A stretch of 64,000 bases of DNA from Chlorophyllum brunneum (Eukaryota; Basidiomycota; Agaricomycetes; Agaricales; Agaricaceae): positions 744,001 to 808,000 of the forward strand of contig OY756148.1 of assembly GCA_963576785.1 (NCBI GenBank), in the 5' to 3' direction. The position numbers and the translations under genes are program-made. The notes below the pieces were generated by a model. The model saw only the letters and a list, made by a program, of their open reading frames with translations. It was not told the origin of the DNA and did no database searches. Shown here one piece after another: positions 10,415 to 19,804 of this stretch; the stretch's first letter is position 1; each line of letters begins with the position of its first letter.

Positions 10415-13400
10415 TCATAATTGCTGTTTTTTACCTCCCCTTTTTATAGGTTTCGTCCTCGAAATCTTGCTTATGAATTCTTGTACTGCTTCCTTGGCGC
10501 TGTCTAAGTTTGTTTCGTCTTCCCATGTATCTTCTTCGGACGTATATCCTTTCCAGTGTATTAGGTACTGTTTTCGTTTCCCTCTCATGCGGTGTCCTCG
10601 GACTTCGTCTACTTCGTAGTGTTCTTCATCGTTAATTATCTCGGGGATCGGTGGTGGCGGAGTGCGCTGGCTGTCATACTCGGGGTTGTGATAGGGGGAA
10701 AGTAGTCTGCTGTTGAATACGTCGTGTATCGCCCATGTTTCAGGTAGCTCCAGGCGGTAGCTTGTTTCGCCTATTTTTTCTTTTACTCGGAACGGTCCGT
10801 ATCTCTTGTGATCTAATTTTTTCGTTGGTCTTGTTGTCCTAATATTGTCTGCTTCCAGCCAAATTTGGTCTCCTATTTGGTACTCGTGTTCTGGCTTTGT
10901 GCTGTTTCGCTTTTCCATCTGTATCTGGTTTTGTTGGAGCATTTTGATCGTTGCTTGGCGTATGTCTTGCAGTTCTTGTATTCTTTCCGTGATTGCTGGA
11001 GCCTTGATCTCGTTTGAGATGTCACCCTTCCATGGGTGTCGTCCGTATACTATCTGGAACGGTGAATGTCCTGTGGCGCTATGTGTTTTGTCGTTATACT
11101 GGAATTCTGCCGTGCTGAGCCATTTCTTCCAGTTGTTCTGTGCGTGATTGATTACATTTCTGAGGTAGGCCTCAACCTCTTGGTTGATGCGCTCCGTTTG
11201 ACCGTCTGTTTGTGGATGGTATGCCGTGGATAGGTTTCGTTGGGTGCCGGTTGCTTTGCAAAGTTCCGCCATGAATTTTGATGCGAACTGTGGGCCTCTG
11301 TCACTGATGATCCTGCGTGGTATCCCATGTTGTCTCCATATGTCGTCCCGATATATATCTCCTAGCTCCTCGGATGATAGGGTGGTGTTAACTGCTCGTA
11401 GCCTGATCATTTTGCTGAAACGATCAACGATGACAAGTATCGCGTCGTATCCCTCCGATTCTGGCAGTGGTCCTATCATGTCGATTGATATCTCTTCCCA
11501 TGGTCCAGTGGGTATTGGTAATGGATGGAGGTGTGTGGTAGGTCGTGTTCGGAGTATTTTATTTCTCTGACATGTGTCACATCCTTTGATGTATCGTTTA
11601 ACATCGTTACGCATTTGTGGCCACCAATATGTCCTTTTGAGGAGTTCGATCATTCTATGTTGTCCCGGGTGTCCTACGTCCGTTTTGTCGTGGTGTTGTT
11701 GGAGTATTTCTTGGCGTAATTCGGTGTTTGGTGGTACGTATATTCTTCCTTCGAAGATGGGTAATCCATCAGTTTCCCATATCTCCTCTGGTCGTTTCTC
11801 CTTTTCTCTTAACCATTGTGTTTCTCTCCTCTGCTCCTTTCGCAGTCGGTGTTTCAGGTCTTCTTCTCCTGATATGTCCCACATTTGTCTGATTTCGGTG
11901 GTAGCGTTGTCGAATAAGTGGTCGGGTAATAGCGTGATATCTGTGTTGTCTCTGGTTGTGTCCGTTTTCGTTAGTCTTGATAATACATCTGCTTTTGTGT
12001 TTGTTTTTCCGGGTATGTGTTTCAACGTGTAGTGATATTCCTGTAGTTCCAGTTGCCATCTCGCCTGTCGTCCTGTGAGTTGTTGCGGTTTCCTAAAATA
12101 TTCCAAGTTCTTGTGGTCCGTCCATATCTCGAATGGTTTGTCGGCGTCGAGTAGATATTGTCTCCAAGTTTTGACCGCTTCTCGGATTGCCAATAGTTCT
12201 TTGTCATAGATCTGGTAATTTCGTTCTGCCGGTGTCATTGTTCTCGAGTGGAATGCGATTGGGTGCCACTGGTTATCTTGGTCTTGTGATAATACCGCTC
12301 CTACTCCGTACCCTGATGCGTCTACCTCCACTCTATATTGCCCTTTATCTCGGGGCATCGCTAGTACTGGTTCGCTCGTGATTTTCTTCTTGATTTCTTC
12401 GAACGCTTGTTGTTGCCGTTCTGACCATGACCATTGTGCGTCTTTCTTCTTGAGTTCATGTAGTGGTGTTGCTATGTTACTGAAGTCTTGTATGAATCGT
12501 CGGTAGAAATTTGCAAAGCCGAGGAATTTTTCGACATCCTTCACGGATTTGGGTGTTGGCCATTCCCTTACTGCTTTCACCTTTTCTTCTTCCATTTTAA
12601 CGCTGCCCTGTCCTACCACAAAGCCCAGTATGGGTATCTCTTTCGCGTCGAACATACATTTTGATCGTTTGAAGTATAGCTGGTGTTTGGCTGCAATGTC
12701 TAAGAACCGTGTCGTTCTTTTCTCGAGTTCCTCCTGTGTGGTTCCTGGAATGACGAAATCGTCCATGTAGTTGACAAGCGTCCCTTCATGTAATAGTTCT
12801 CGGAATATCGTGTTCATCATTCTTTGGAAGGTTGCCGGTGAGTTGCTCATTCCGAAGAACATGACCGTAGGTTCAAATAATCCGTTGTTTGTTACGAACG
12901 CTGCCTTCCATTCGTCTCCTTTTCTGATTCGGACGTTGTTGTATCCCCAAATGATGTCGAGCTTATTAAACACTTTTGCGCCCTTTAGTCGGTCTAACAC
13001 CTCGCTTATAAGTGGTAGTGGCGTTTTATCTTTGATGGTGTATTCATTCAGCTTCTTGTAATCTTGTACCAGGCGTTTTGTTCCGTCTTTCTTTGGTATA
13101 AAGAAGCATGGGGTGGCGTAGGGGGATTGTGATGGTCTGATACGTCCTGAGGCGAGGTTTTCGTCGAGGAATTTTTGTAGTTCCTGTTTTTCCGTTATTG
13201 TCATCGGGTAAACTTTGGACTGTAGTACCGGGGGTGCGTCTTCTGACAGATTTATTTCGTGGTCCCATACCGTGTGTGCGGGTAGATTATCGAAGTTCTT
13301 TTTGTTGAATAGATGGGTGTACTGTCGGAGGTATGGTGGTAGATCTTCATCGTCCGTCCGGTCCGCTTTTTTCTCTTCAATGTGTTCCTTGACTGTCCGT

Positions 13401-13837
13401 ATTTTCTCGTTGAACCGTATGTTGCTATGTGATATTTTGCAATCTTCTGGACATCTTGTGAATCGTATGACATGATTGTTCCAATCGATTTCCGGGTTAT
13501 GTTTGACCAGCCAATCGTGCCCCAGGTATAAGTCCGCGCTTTCCAATTGTGTTACTAAAGCGTCGATTTGTTCCGTGTGGTTGCCGTTGTTTAATACCAG
13601 TTGTGCCTTGTCCGTTATTTCTCCCTTTTTATTTTCTGTGCCGTCGGCATTGATCACTCTGATTGGGGTTTCCAGAGGTTTAGTCGGGATCTGTTCTTCG
13701 TCTATTGTTCGTTGTGCTATGCACGTGTGGGTGCATCCGGAGTCTACGAGGGTTGTGATTTGTCTGCGTCCTTTTCTTGTCTGGATTGTTGAGTCGAGGA
13801 GAAGTTCGCGCGTAGAGTTTCGTTTTTGGGGAATCAC
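10415..13837 (-). CDS. Element B pol polyprotein (PR-RT-RH-IN-chromodomain)
   Basis: 1140-codon open frame encoding the retrotransposon enzymes. Aspartic protease: T-L-V-D-S-G-C-T (about residues 28-35). RT: Y-M-D-D-F. RNase H: V-E-V-D-A-S-G-Y-G-V-G-A and [10 protein letters not shown]. Integrase: H-H-C-C zinc finger ending C-D-T-C, core with I-D-M-I-G, I-S-D-R-G-P-Q-F and Q-T-D-G-Q-T-E-R. Then Y-G-P-F (GPF module) and a chromodomain with Y, W and Y at the likely aromatic-cage positions. This is a chromovirus. The codon at 13837 is GTG. The frame is open up to 13942 and overlaps the end of gag, in the -1 frame. The first in-frame ATG lies near residue 206, beyond the protease, so pol is probably made as a gag-pol fusion by recoding. 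Confidence 0.93.
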   Translation of the reverse strand: MIPQKRNSTRELLLDSTIQTRKGRRQITTLVDSGCTHTCIAQRTIDEEQIPTKPLETPIRVINADGTENKKGEITDKAQLVLNNGNHTEQIDALVTQLESADLYLGHDWLVKHNPEIDWNNHVIRFTRCPEDCKISHSNIRFNEKIRTVKEHIEEKKADRTDDEDLPPYLRQYTHLFNKKNFDNLPAHTVWDHEINLSEDAPPVLQSKVYPMTITEKQELQKFLDENLASGRIRPSQSPYATPCFFIPKKDGTKRLVQDYKKLNEYTIKDKTPLPLISEVLDRLKGAKVFNKLDIIWGYNNVRIRKGDEWKAAFVTNNGLFEPTVMFFGMSNSPATFQRMMNTIFRELLHEGTLVNYMDDFVIPGTTQEELEKRTTRFLDIAAKHQLYFKRSKCMFDAKEIPILGFVVGQGSVKMEEEKVKAVREWPTPKSVKDVEKFLGFANFYRRFIQDFSNIATPLHELKKKDAQWSWSERQQQAFEEIKKKITSEPVLAMPRDKGQYRVEVDASGYGVGAVLSQDQDNQWHPIAFHSRTMTPAERNYQIYDKELLAIREAVKTWRQYLLDADKPFEIWTDHKNLEYFRKPQQLTGRQARWQLELQEYHYTLKHIPGKTNTKADVLSRLTKTDTTRDNTDITLLPDHLFDNATTEIRQMWDISGEEDLKHRLRKEQRRETQWLREKEKRPEEIWETDGLPIFEGRIYVPPNTELRQEILQQHHDKTDVGHPGQHRMIELLKRTYWWPQMRNDVKRYIKGCDTCQRNKILRTRPTTHLHPLPIPTGPWEEISIDMIGPLPESEGYDAILVIVDRFSKMIRLRAVNTTLSSEELGDIYRDDIWRQHGIPRRIISDRGPQFASKFMAELCKATGTQRNLSTAYHPQTDGQTERINQEVEAYLRNVINHAQNNWKKWLSTAEFQYNDKTHSATGHSPFQIVYGRHPWKGDISNEIKAPAITERIQELQDIRQATIKMLQQNQIQMEKRNSTKPEHEYQIGDQIWLEADNIRTTRPTKKLDHKRYGPFRVKEKIGETSYRLELPETWAIHDVFNSRLLSPYHNPEYDSQRTPPPPIPEIINDEEHYEVDEVRGHRMRGKRKQYLIHWKGYTSEEDTWEDETNLDSAKEAVQEFISKISRTKPIKRGGKKQQL

Positions 13838-13896
13838 ATATCGTCTATTGTGTGATAAAACAGAAACTCTAGTTTTATTGGCTCGCGGGTTTGCGC

Positions 13897-15168
13897 CTAC
13901 TCGGAGCCTTCGACAAAATCCTCTTTCTCCTCCATTTCTTGTTCATCATCCTCGTTGACTTCTCTGATATGGGCTTTCTTGGGTGCCCGGCAGTTCTTCG
14001 AGATGTGGCCCTGTTTACCACAATTGTAACACGTTATTTTGGTGTACGTGACTTTTGTCTTCTTCCTGCAGTATTTGGCAATATGCCCATAGAGGTTACA
14101 ATTGTAGCACCTCGGTTTTCCAGTCTGATCGGTGTCTGCCCTTTGTCGTCCTATCTCCATGGGTTGTCCTCTTCCCCCATAGATAACTCCGGTGGTGGTT
14201 TTGACATCTCCTCTAGTGATGTCCGTTGCTTCGTAACCTTGTCCTACTGCGAGGATCGTGGTTTTCCATTTGTTGTATGTTGTTGGGACGGAGGTTGTCG
14301 GGTAACCTACTATGGTTCGGATAATGTCTGCTCTGGTGTGGCGCTTGAGAAGGAATATCGCATGTGTGTCGTCTGTTCCTGCTTGGGCTCTTAATGCTTC
14401 GAATTCGATTAAGAAGTCTGCTGTGTTCTTCTTCCCCTGTTTGAATGTCTCTATTTCTCCTTCTGCTATGGCTTTCCTATTCCCCAAGGAGAATGTGGCT
14501 TCTACTTCTTTCGTAAAGTCCTCCCAAGCCGGTGTTTTCTTATTCTGGATGGCTTGTAGTTGCGTGTTGGCGTAAGGACCTGCTAGTCCTCCTTTCATCC
14601 TTGCCAAAATGGCTACTATTTTCTGTTCTTCTTCGTCTATCTTGTTGAACATCAGCCATAAGGATATGGCTCTCCACCAATCGTCAAATTTGGTCCTATC
14701 CCCATTAAAATATCCTGGTTCCGGGGCTAGGTTCTTTGGTACGTTGATCTCGTCTGTCATTTCTGGTTCTGATTCTGGTTCGCTGTGTTCGTTTTCGTAG
14801 GTTTCGGCGATTTCTATATCGGCTGTGGCGTCGGCGACTTCTGTGTCGAATTCGGTTTCGAATAGAGCTGTGTCGATTTCTTCTTCAACCGGAGCTGGTT
14901 CTTCGTCTGTGCTGTGTTCGGATTCTTCCTCGTAGGTTTCGGCGATATCTATATCGGATGTGTTCTCGGCGACTTCTGTGTCGAATTCGGTTTCAAATAG
15001 AGCTGTGGTCTCGTCTACGCTGTGTTCGGATTTCTGCCGTTTAAGGCCTTCAGGGATTTCTGGTTCTGTTGATCGCTTGGATCCTGTTGCTACGGGTGAA
15101 CCCTGGATGTCAGTTGGTCTCGGAGCTCTCTGTCTTCTCGGTGTTCTCGATGAGCTACTGCTGCTCAT
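13897..15168 (-). CDS. Element B gag (capsid/nucleocapsid)
   Basis: 423-codon ORF starting about 95 bases after the 5' LTR. It begins with a Ser/Arg-rich tail. Residues about 45-135 are acidic with an internal duplication (A-L-F-E-T-E-F-D-T-E-V-A appears twice). The capsid-like part runs from about 145, with N-L-A-P-E-P-G-Y-F-N-G-D and W-W-R-A-I-S-L-W. Two CCHC knuckles near the C-terminus, C-Y-N-C-N-L-Y-G-H-I-A-K-Y-C and C-Y-N-C-G-K-Q-G-H-I-S-K-N-C, fit the CX2CX4HX4C pattern for RNA binding. Gag forms the virus-like particle that packages element RNA. It ends at TAG 13897-13899, overlapping the open pol frame by about 43 nt. Confidence 0.94.
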   Translation of the reverse strand: MSSSSSSRTPRRQRAPRPTDIQGSPVATGSKRSTEPEIPEGLKRQKSEHSVDETTALFETEFDTEVAENTSDIDIAETYEEESEHSTDEEPAPVEEEIDTALFETEFDTEVADATADIEIAETYENEHSEPESEPEMTDEINVPKNLAPEPGYFNGDRTKFDDWWRAISLWLMFNKIDEEEQKIVAILARMKGGLAGPYANTQLQAIQNKKTPAWEDFTKEVEATFSLGNRKAIAEGEIETFKQGKKNTADFLIEFEALRAQAGTDDTHAIFLLKRHTRADIIRTIVGYPTTSVPTTYNKWKTTILAVGQGYEATDITRGDVKTTTGVIYGGRGQPMEIGRQRADTDQTGKPRCYNCNLYGHIAKYCRKKTKVTYTKITCYNCGKQGHISKNCRAPKKAHIREVNEDDEQEMEEKEDFVEGSE

Positions 15169-15248
15169 ATACTGTTGTCCTGGTCGGAGGCTATTATTCC
15201 AAGCCTAGCTACGAATAGTGGCACCTCTCTTGCAAGGTGAGTCGAATG

Positions 15249-15260
15249 ACACTTTACCAA
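15249..15260 (-). other. Element B primer-binding site, putative self-primer type
   Basis: On the minus strand TTGGTAAAGTGT follows the 5' LTR by one base. It does not look like a tRNA 3' end complement. It is the exact reverse complement of 12 bases inside the LTR (15344-15355), 34 nt downstream of the TATA box, where transcription should start. This matches Tf1/sushi self-priming. Confidence 0.7.
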
Positions 15261-15261
15261 A

Positions 15262-15560
15262 TGTTACGACCTTAGTCTCTGACTCAGGTTGCAAGCCTTT
15301 GGATAAAGGAAGGAAGTAGAGAAAGGAAGAAGGGATGATACGATTGGTAAAGTGTAAGGAATACATCAAGTATTACTACACTTTATATACTAGTGGTAGA
15401 GGCTAATAATAAGGGAGTCGAGTAACGGAGTCAGAGGAGAGGGGTAGAACGAGTCAGGTAGGAGGCACCGCCTCTAGGGTGATACAGGAGATGAAACAAG
15501 TATGAGAGTACACGAGGTAACGGGTGCATGATAGGAATGAACGGTCTATGATTCGTAACA
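15262..15560 (-). repeat. Element B 5' LTR
   Basis: 299 bp, identical to the 3' LTR at 9071-9369. It contains the element promoter: TATA box at 15382-15389 and predicted RNA start at about 15355. Confidence 0.93.
15382..15389 (-). promoter_or_regulatory. TATA box of element B 5' LTR
   Basis: Minus strand TATATAAA, conserved in every LTR of the family. The R-start motif ACACTTTACCAA begins 34 nt downstream, a normal TATA-to-start distance. The stretch TAAAGTGTA next to the TATA box is an exact inverted repeat of TACACTTTA at the predicted start. Confidence 0.7.
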
Positions 15561-17824
15561 AGGGTAGTCAGGAATGGGGAGCTGTTTCAATAGTCTGTAG
15601 GGACAGTAACGTTGAGATTTGCTATGCATACAGATAACACAACTTTTGCAGAAGTTCTTTACAAAACTGCAGACTTTTGGCCAGGTGTAGTCATGTTGGA
15701 CCAACTCTAGTATCTTGTTCTAACCAAAGTGTCTGGACAGCATGTGATTGTGTTTATATTGGAGGACTCATAGGCAAAGGTCACCAGAGTTAGGAATGTA
15801 GATGTAGTTATCAAGTCATAGGAAACCAGCTGTATCAACTGACCAGTGGCCTTGAGGATTAGCAAGATGCTTAGCAGCCAGGGGGTCAGAGTGTAGTGCT
15901 GCTTGAATGTTGGTATTGAGTTGCTCATAGTCTAAGATTACAGCTACTTGGAGGGAAGGGAAGTATAAGAATGTGGTGCAGATAGATGTGGCAAGTTGTT
16001 CTTGAGTGAACACAGGTTAGAAGTTGTGCAGGTTGACTGTGGCATAGCCATTATTCCCTTCTTGAGGATAGACATCCCATTGTCTAGTCAGCAAGTTAGG
16101 CTTTGTCCTAAGGTAGCCAGGATAGAAGTATATAATAAGGTTGAACTGAGAAAGATATTCTGACCAGCAAGCCTGCCAGTGAGTAAGTACCTTGGTAGTA
16201 CAGAAATACTCCAAGTTCTTGTGATCAGTGACCATATCAATGGGGAGAGCAGAACCCTCAAGATAGTGTCACCAGATACAAAAAGACTTGAATATAGCCA
16301 GTAATTCCTTGTCATGGGTGTTGTAGTTAAACTTGGCAGAATTGAAGGTATAGGAGTGGAATACAATAGGGTGAATGTCACCATTAGTGGCAACAACAGA
16401 AAGGATAGCCATAAGAGTATAGTCAAAGGTATCAGTCTCAACTATGATCTAAGAGTCTGGAATCTAGTGGGTAAAGATAGGGGCAATAATGAAAGCCTTC
16501 TTGAGTATCTCAAAAGCTTCACAGCAGTCATTGTCAAAATTCCAAGCCATACCCTTGCAAGTAAGGCAGATGAGGAGAACAACAATATCAGAATAACTGT
16601 GAATGAAGCATCAATAGAAATTAGCAAAGCCCAAGAATGACTGAATATCCTTAACCTTCTTTGGTTCAGGCCAATCCTGAATAGTCCTGACCTTTTCTTT
16701 GGACATTGTAAGACCATCTAGTGAAAGGATATAGCCTAGATATTTGACCAAATCCAAGTGGAATTTGCACTTGTCAGCTTGAGCATTTACAGACCATATT
16801 TGCAGAGCCTATAGAGGACTTCTCAGATATGCTCCTCATGTTTAGAGTTATTGTCCAAGTAGATCAGAATATTGTCCAAGTAGATTACAACACATACGTC
16901 AAGCACTTGAAGATATTGTTCATGAAACATTGGAAGGCAGCAGGTACGTTCATCAGTCCAAACAGTATGACTATCTATTCAAACAAACAGTATGACCATC
17001 TATTCAAACAAACTATAGTGCAACCGAAAAGCTGTCCTCCATTCATCACCTTCAGTAATGCAGATGAGATGGTAGGCATGTCATAGGTCAATCTTGGTGT
17101 AGATACAAGCTTTGCAAGGGGCATCAAGCAAATTGGAAATGAGGGGTAAGGGATAGTGATCCTTCTTGGAGATCTTGTTGAGACCACAAAAGTCTACACA
17201 GAGATGTAGCAAACTGTTCTTCTTCTTAACAGAAAGGACCGGAGCACTGTGCAGAGAGGTGAATGGACAGATAAAGCCATTGGATAGATTTTTGTCAATG
17301 AATTCTTGGAGAGCTTGCAGTTCAACCTGAGAGAGGGAATAGATAACACCAATAGGTAGTATTGTACCATCCTCTAGGTTGATTCTCAAGTCAAATGGAT
17401 GGTGTGGTAGTAGTACATCCACTTGAAACTTGCTGAAAACATCTGCAAACTTGTAGTACTGTGGGGGAATGTTCAATAAATTGGTAGGGTCGGACAACTG
17501 TACAGATGTAGCCTTCAGAGGATTAGACTTGGTATTGATAGTAAATGCAAATGAACCAGGCTGGTGGGCAGCTTGTACAAATACAGCCATACCAATCAGG
17601 CTAATGTGAGGGACAGATAGTGATGACTGAGGGGCCTAAACTATGTTTGAGGCTAATGTGGTAACATATGCAGAGGGGATAAAAGCTGGAGAGTCAAGAT
17701 ATTGTAGACAGAAAGTGATACTGCCCAAAACCCAGTTAATCAACAGATTATAGCAGGTGAGCCAGTTGTGTCCAAGGATCACAGAGCAAGAAGGATCCAG
17801 CCAAGTAACATAGAAGTCAAAAGT
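15561..17824 (-). pseudogene. Element X protease, RT, RNase H and integrase N-terminus remnant
   Basis: Minus-strand pol remnant. A protease-like segment (I-L-G-H-N-W-L) is near 17770. RT follows from 17590, with G-L-N-K-I and D-H-Y-P-L-P-L-I near 17180-17140. The catalytic box reads Y-L-D-N instead of YLDD near 16870. RNase H includes [10 protein letters not shown] at 16235-16200. The integrase zinc-finger region ends at the element B insertion. Several stops and a 25-bp tandem duplication (16960-17009) break the frame. Confidence 0.78.
16960..17009. repeat. 25-bp tandem duplication in element X RT
   Basis: Two adjacent 25-bp units, 16960-16984 and 16985-17009, differing at one base (gactat versus gaccat). 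The unit length is not a multiple of three, so it shifts the RT frame. Confidence 0.85.
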
Positions 17825-18133
17825 TGTTATGAACTATTCTTAGTAGTTATATTCCTATTATACATCCATTATCTTGCACCTACCATTTTACCATAACTAT
17901 TTCATCTTATGTTTCACTCTTAAAGCTGTGCTCTCTATGACTTGTTTTACTTGTCTCCTATGACTCTGTTACTCTGCTCCCTTATTATTAGCATTCACCA
18001 CTAGTATATAAAGTGTAGTAATACTTGATATATTCCTTATACTTTACCAATTATATCATCTCTTTCTCTTTTCTCTACTTCCTTGTCTTTATCCAAAGAC
18101 TTGCAACCTAAGTCCTAGACTAAGGTTGTAACA
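17825..18133 (+). repeat. Element D1 5' LTR
   Basis: 309-bp LTR, tgttatgaac ... aaggttgtaaca, with a TATATAAA box and the R motif in the variant ATACTTTACCAA. The downstream run TTGGTAAAGTGT (18135-18146) pairs with it apart from one G-U wobble. It inserts into the element X protease region. Confidence 0.85.
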
Positions 18134-18226
18134 TTTGGTAAAGTGTCATTCAACTCACCTTGCAAGAAAGGTGTCACTATTCATAGCTAGGCTTGGAATA
18201 ATAGTCTCCGACTAGGATGACAGTAT

Positions 18227-19340
18227 ATGAGTGGCAGTAGCTCATCAAGAACACTGAGAAAACCCAGAGCTCTGAGACCAACAGACATTCAGGGGTCACC
18301 CATAACCACTGGATCCAAATAACAAACAGAACCAGAAATCTCTGAAGGCCTTAAGCGGCAGAAATCCAAATATAGTGTAGACAAAGACACAGCTCTTTTC
18401 GAGACCCTATTCAACACAGAAGTTGCTGAGACCACATCCAACATAGAAGTTGCCGAAGCTCCATCCAATACAGAAGTTGCTGAGACCCACAAGAACAAAT
18501 ACAGTAAACCTGAAACCGAATCAGAAATGGCCAATGAAATCAATTTCCCAAAGAACTTAGCCCCAGAACCAGGATACTTCAATGGAGACAGAACCAAATT
18601 TGACAATTAGTAGAGAACAATGTCCTTATGGACACTCTTTAACAAGATCAATGACAATAAGCAAAAAATAATTGGAGTGTTGGCATAAATGAAAGGAGGA
18701 CTAGCAGGTCCTTATGCAAATGCCAAACTACAGATGATCCAAGACAAGAAAACTCCAACATTTGATGACTTTGCAAAAGAGATGGTAGCCACCTTCTCCT
18801 TGGGGAACAGGAAAGCAATAGCAGAAGGGGAAATTGAGTTGTTCAAACAGGGAAAAAGGAACACTGTGGACTTCTTAATAGAGTTAAAAGCATTGAAAAC
18901 CCAAGCAGGAACAGATAATGCACATGCCATATTCCTCCTCAAATGACATACCAGAGCAGATATTATCAGAACCATTGTAGGCTACCTACCAGCCTCAATT
19001 CCAAACACATATAACAAATGGAAAAACATGGTCCTTACAGTAGGACAGGGATATAAAACTGCAGACATCACCTGAGGAGACATCAGAACAAGCACAGGAG
19101 TCACATATGGAGGTGAAGGACAACCAATGGAGATTGGTAGACTGAGAACAGACACTAATCAGAATGGAAAACCAAGATGTTTCAACTGCAACCTATATAG
19201 GCATATTGCCAAATACTGCCACAAGAAAATGAAAGTCACATATACCAAAATAACATGCTATGATTATAGCAAGCAAGACTACATTTCAAAGAATTGCAAA
19301 ACACTGAAGAAAGTGCACATCAGGGAGATTACCGAGGGGA
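18227..19340 (+). pseudogene. Element D1 gag, interrupted by LINE 1
   Basis: Gag homologue beginning at ATG 18227. The segment 18689-18946 (K-G-G-L-A-G-P-Y ...) is open and identical in translation to the element A segment at 4916-4659. The first CCHC knuckle is C-F-N-C-N-L-Y-R-H-I-A-K-Y-C. In the second the knuckle is damaged (C-Y-D-Y). The last codons continue after LINE 1 at 24371-24413 and end in a TAG. Confidence 0.82.
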
Positions 19341-19371
<31 letters not shown>

Positions 19372-19804
19372 ACAATTTATATAGCGGTACTCGGATGCAG
19401 TCCGTGTGTACATACATACAAAGGCAGAATGTACAGATTGTTCAGAGAAGAAAAAGTAAACTATAAGTAAGCTAGCCCTACGAGACTCAACACCGTCTAA
19501 CGCATACACTAGAGAGATGTTTGGTACCTAAGTTGAACAGTAAGGAAAGGGAGAGAGGAATTCAGAAAGAGAGAGAGTGAGAGAGAGAAATTGATAGAAA
19601 GAAACTACTGACTCGCAATCACAAGGGAGAACAACAAATGGTACTAGTGTGTGGGAGGGCATTTGCCCAGACACCATGGGAGAGATGGATTTTGAATGAA
19701 AACTATATATAAAATAGTAGACGAGTGAGGAAGGGAGAGATAGAGAAATGGATTTGAAGTCCATAACCAGGAGAGCATAAGAAAAAAGAGAAAAAGAAAA
19801 GGAT

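Larger units (their letters stand above)
9071..15560 (-). mobile_element. Element B: complete, recently inserted Ty3/gypsy chromovirus
   Basis: 6490-bp minus-strand LTR retrotransposon. The 299-bp LTRs (9071-9369 and 15262-15560) look identical base for base. The flanking target duplication is agggt (9066-9070 and 15561-15565). Gag (423 aa), pol (1140 aa) and the third ORF (278 aa) have no internal stops. PPT and putative self-primer are present. It is inserted inside the integrase of element X. Identical LTRs and open frames mean very recent insertion, and the element may be active. Confidence 0.95.
5777..17824 (-). mobile_element. Element X: old Ty3/gypsy element of a second family, split by element B
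   Basis: Minus-strand gypsy element with different pol and LTR sequence from the A-E family. Visible parts, in element order: protease, RT, RNase H and the start of integrase (17824-15561); the rest of integrase and a chromodomain-like tail (9070-8050); an opposite-strand ORF (6427-7844); a polypurine tract (6303-6291); and a 3' LTR starting at 6290. Removing element B and one agggt copy joins the two integrase halves in register. Its gag and 5' LTR are missing, cut off by the D1 LTR at 17825. All frames are broken. Confidence 0.82.

Noticed and set aside
13476..13958. 160-codon plus-strand ORF (also 29095-29577)
   Set aside because: Antisense of the pol protease region. Open mainly because the sense strand is constrained; no motif.
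19341..19365. T25 and T26 runs (also 24503-24528) as terminators
   Set aside because: They are the complement of LINE poly(A) tails and are flanked by target duplications.
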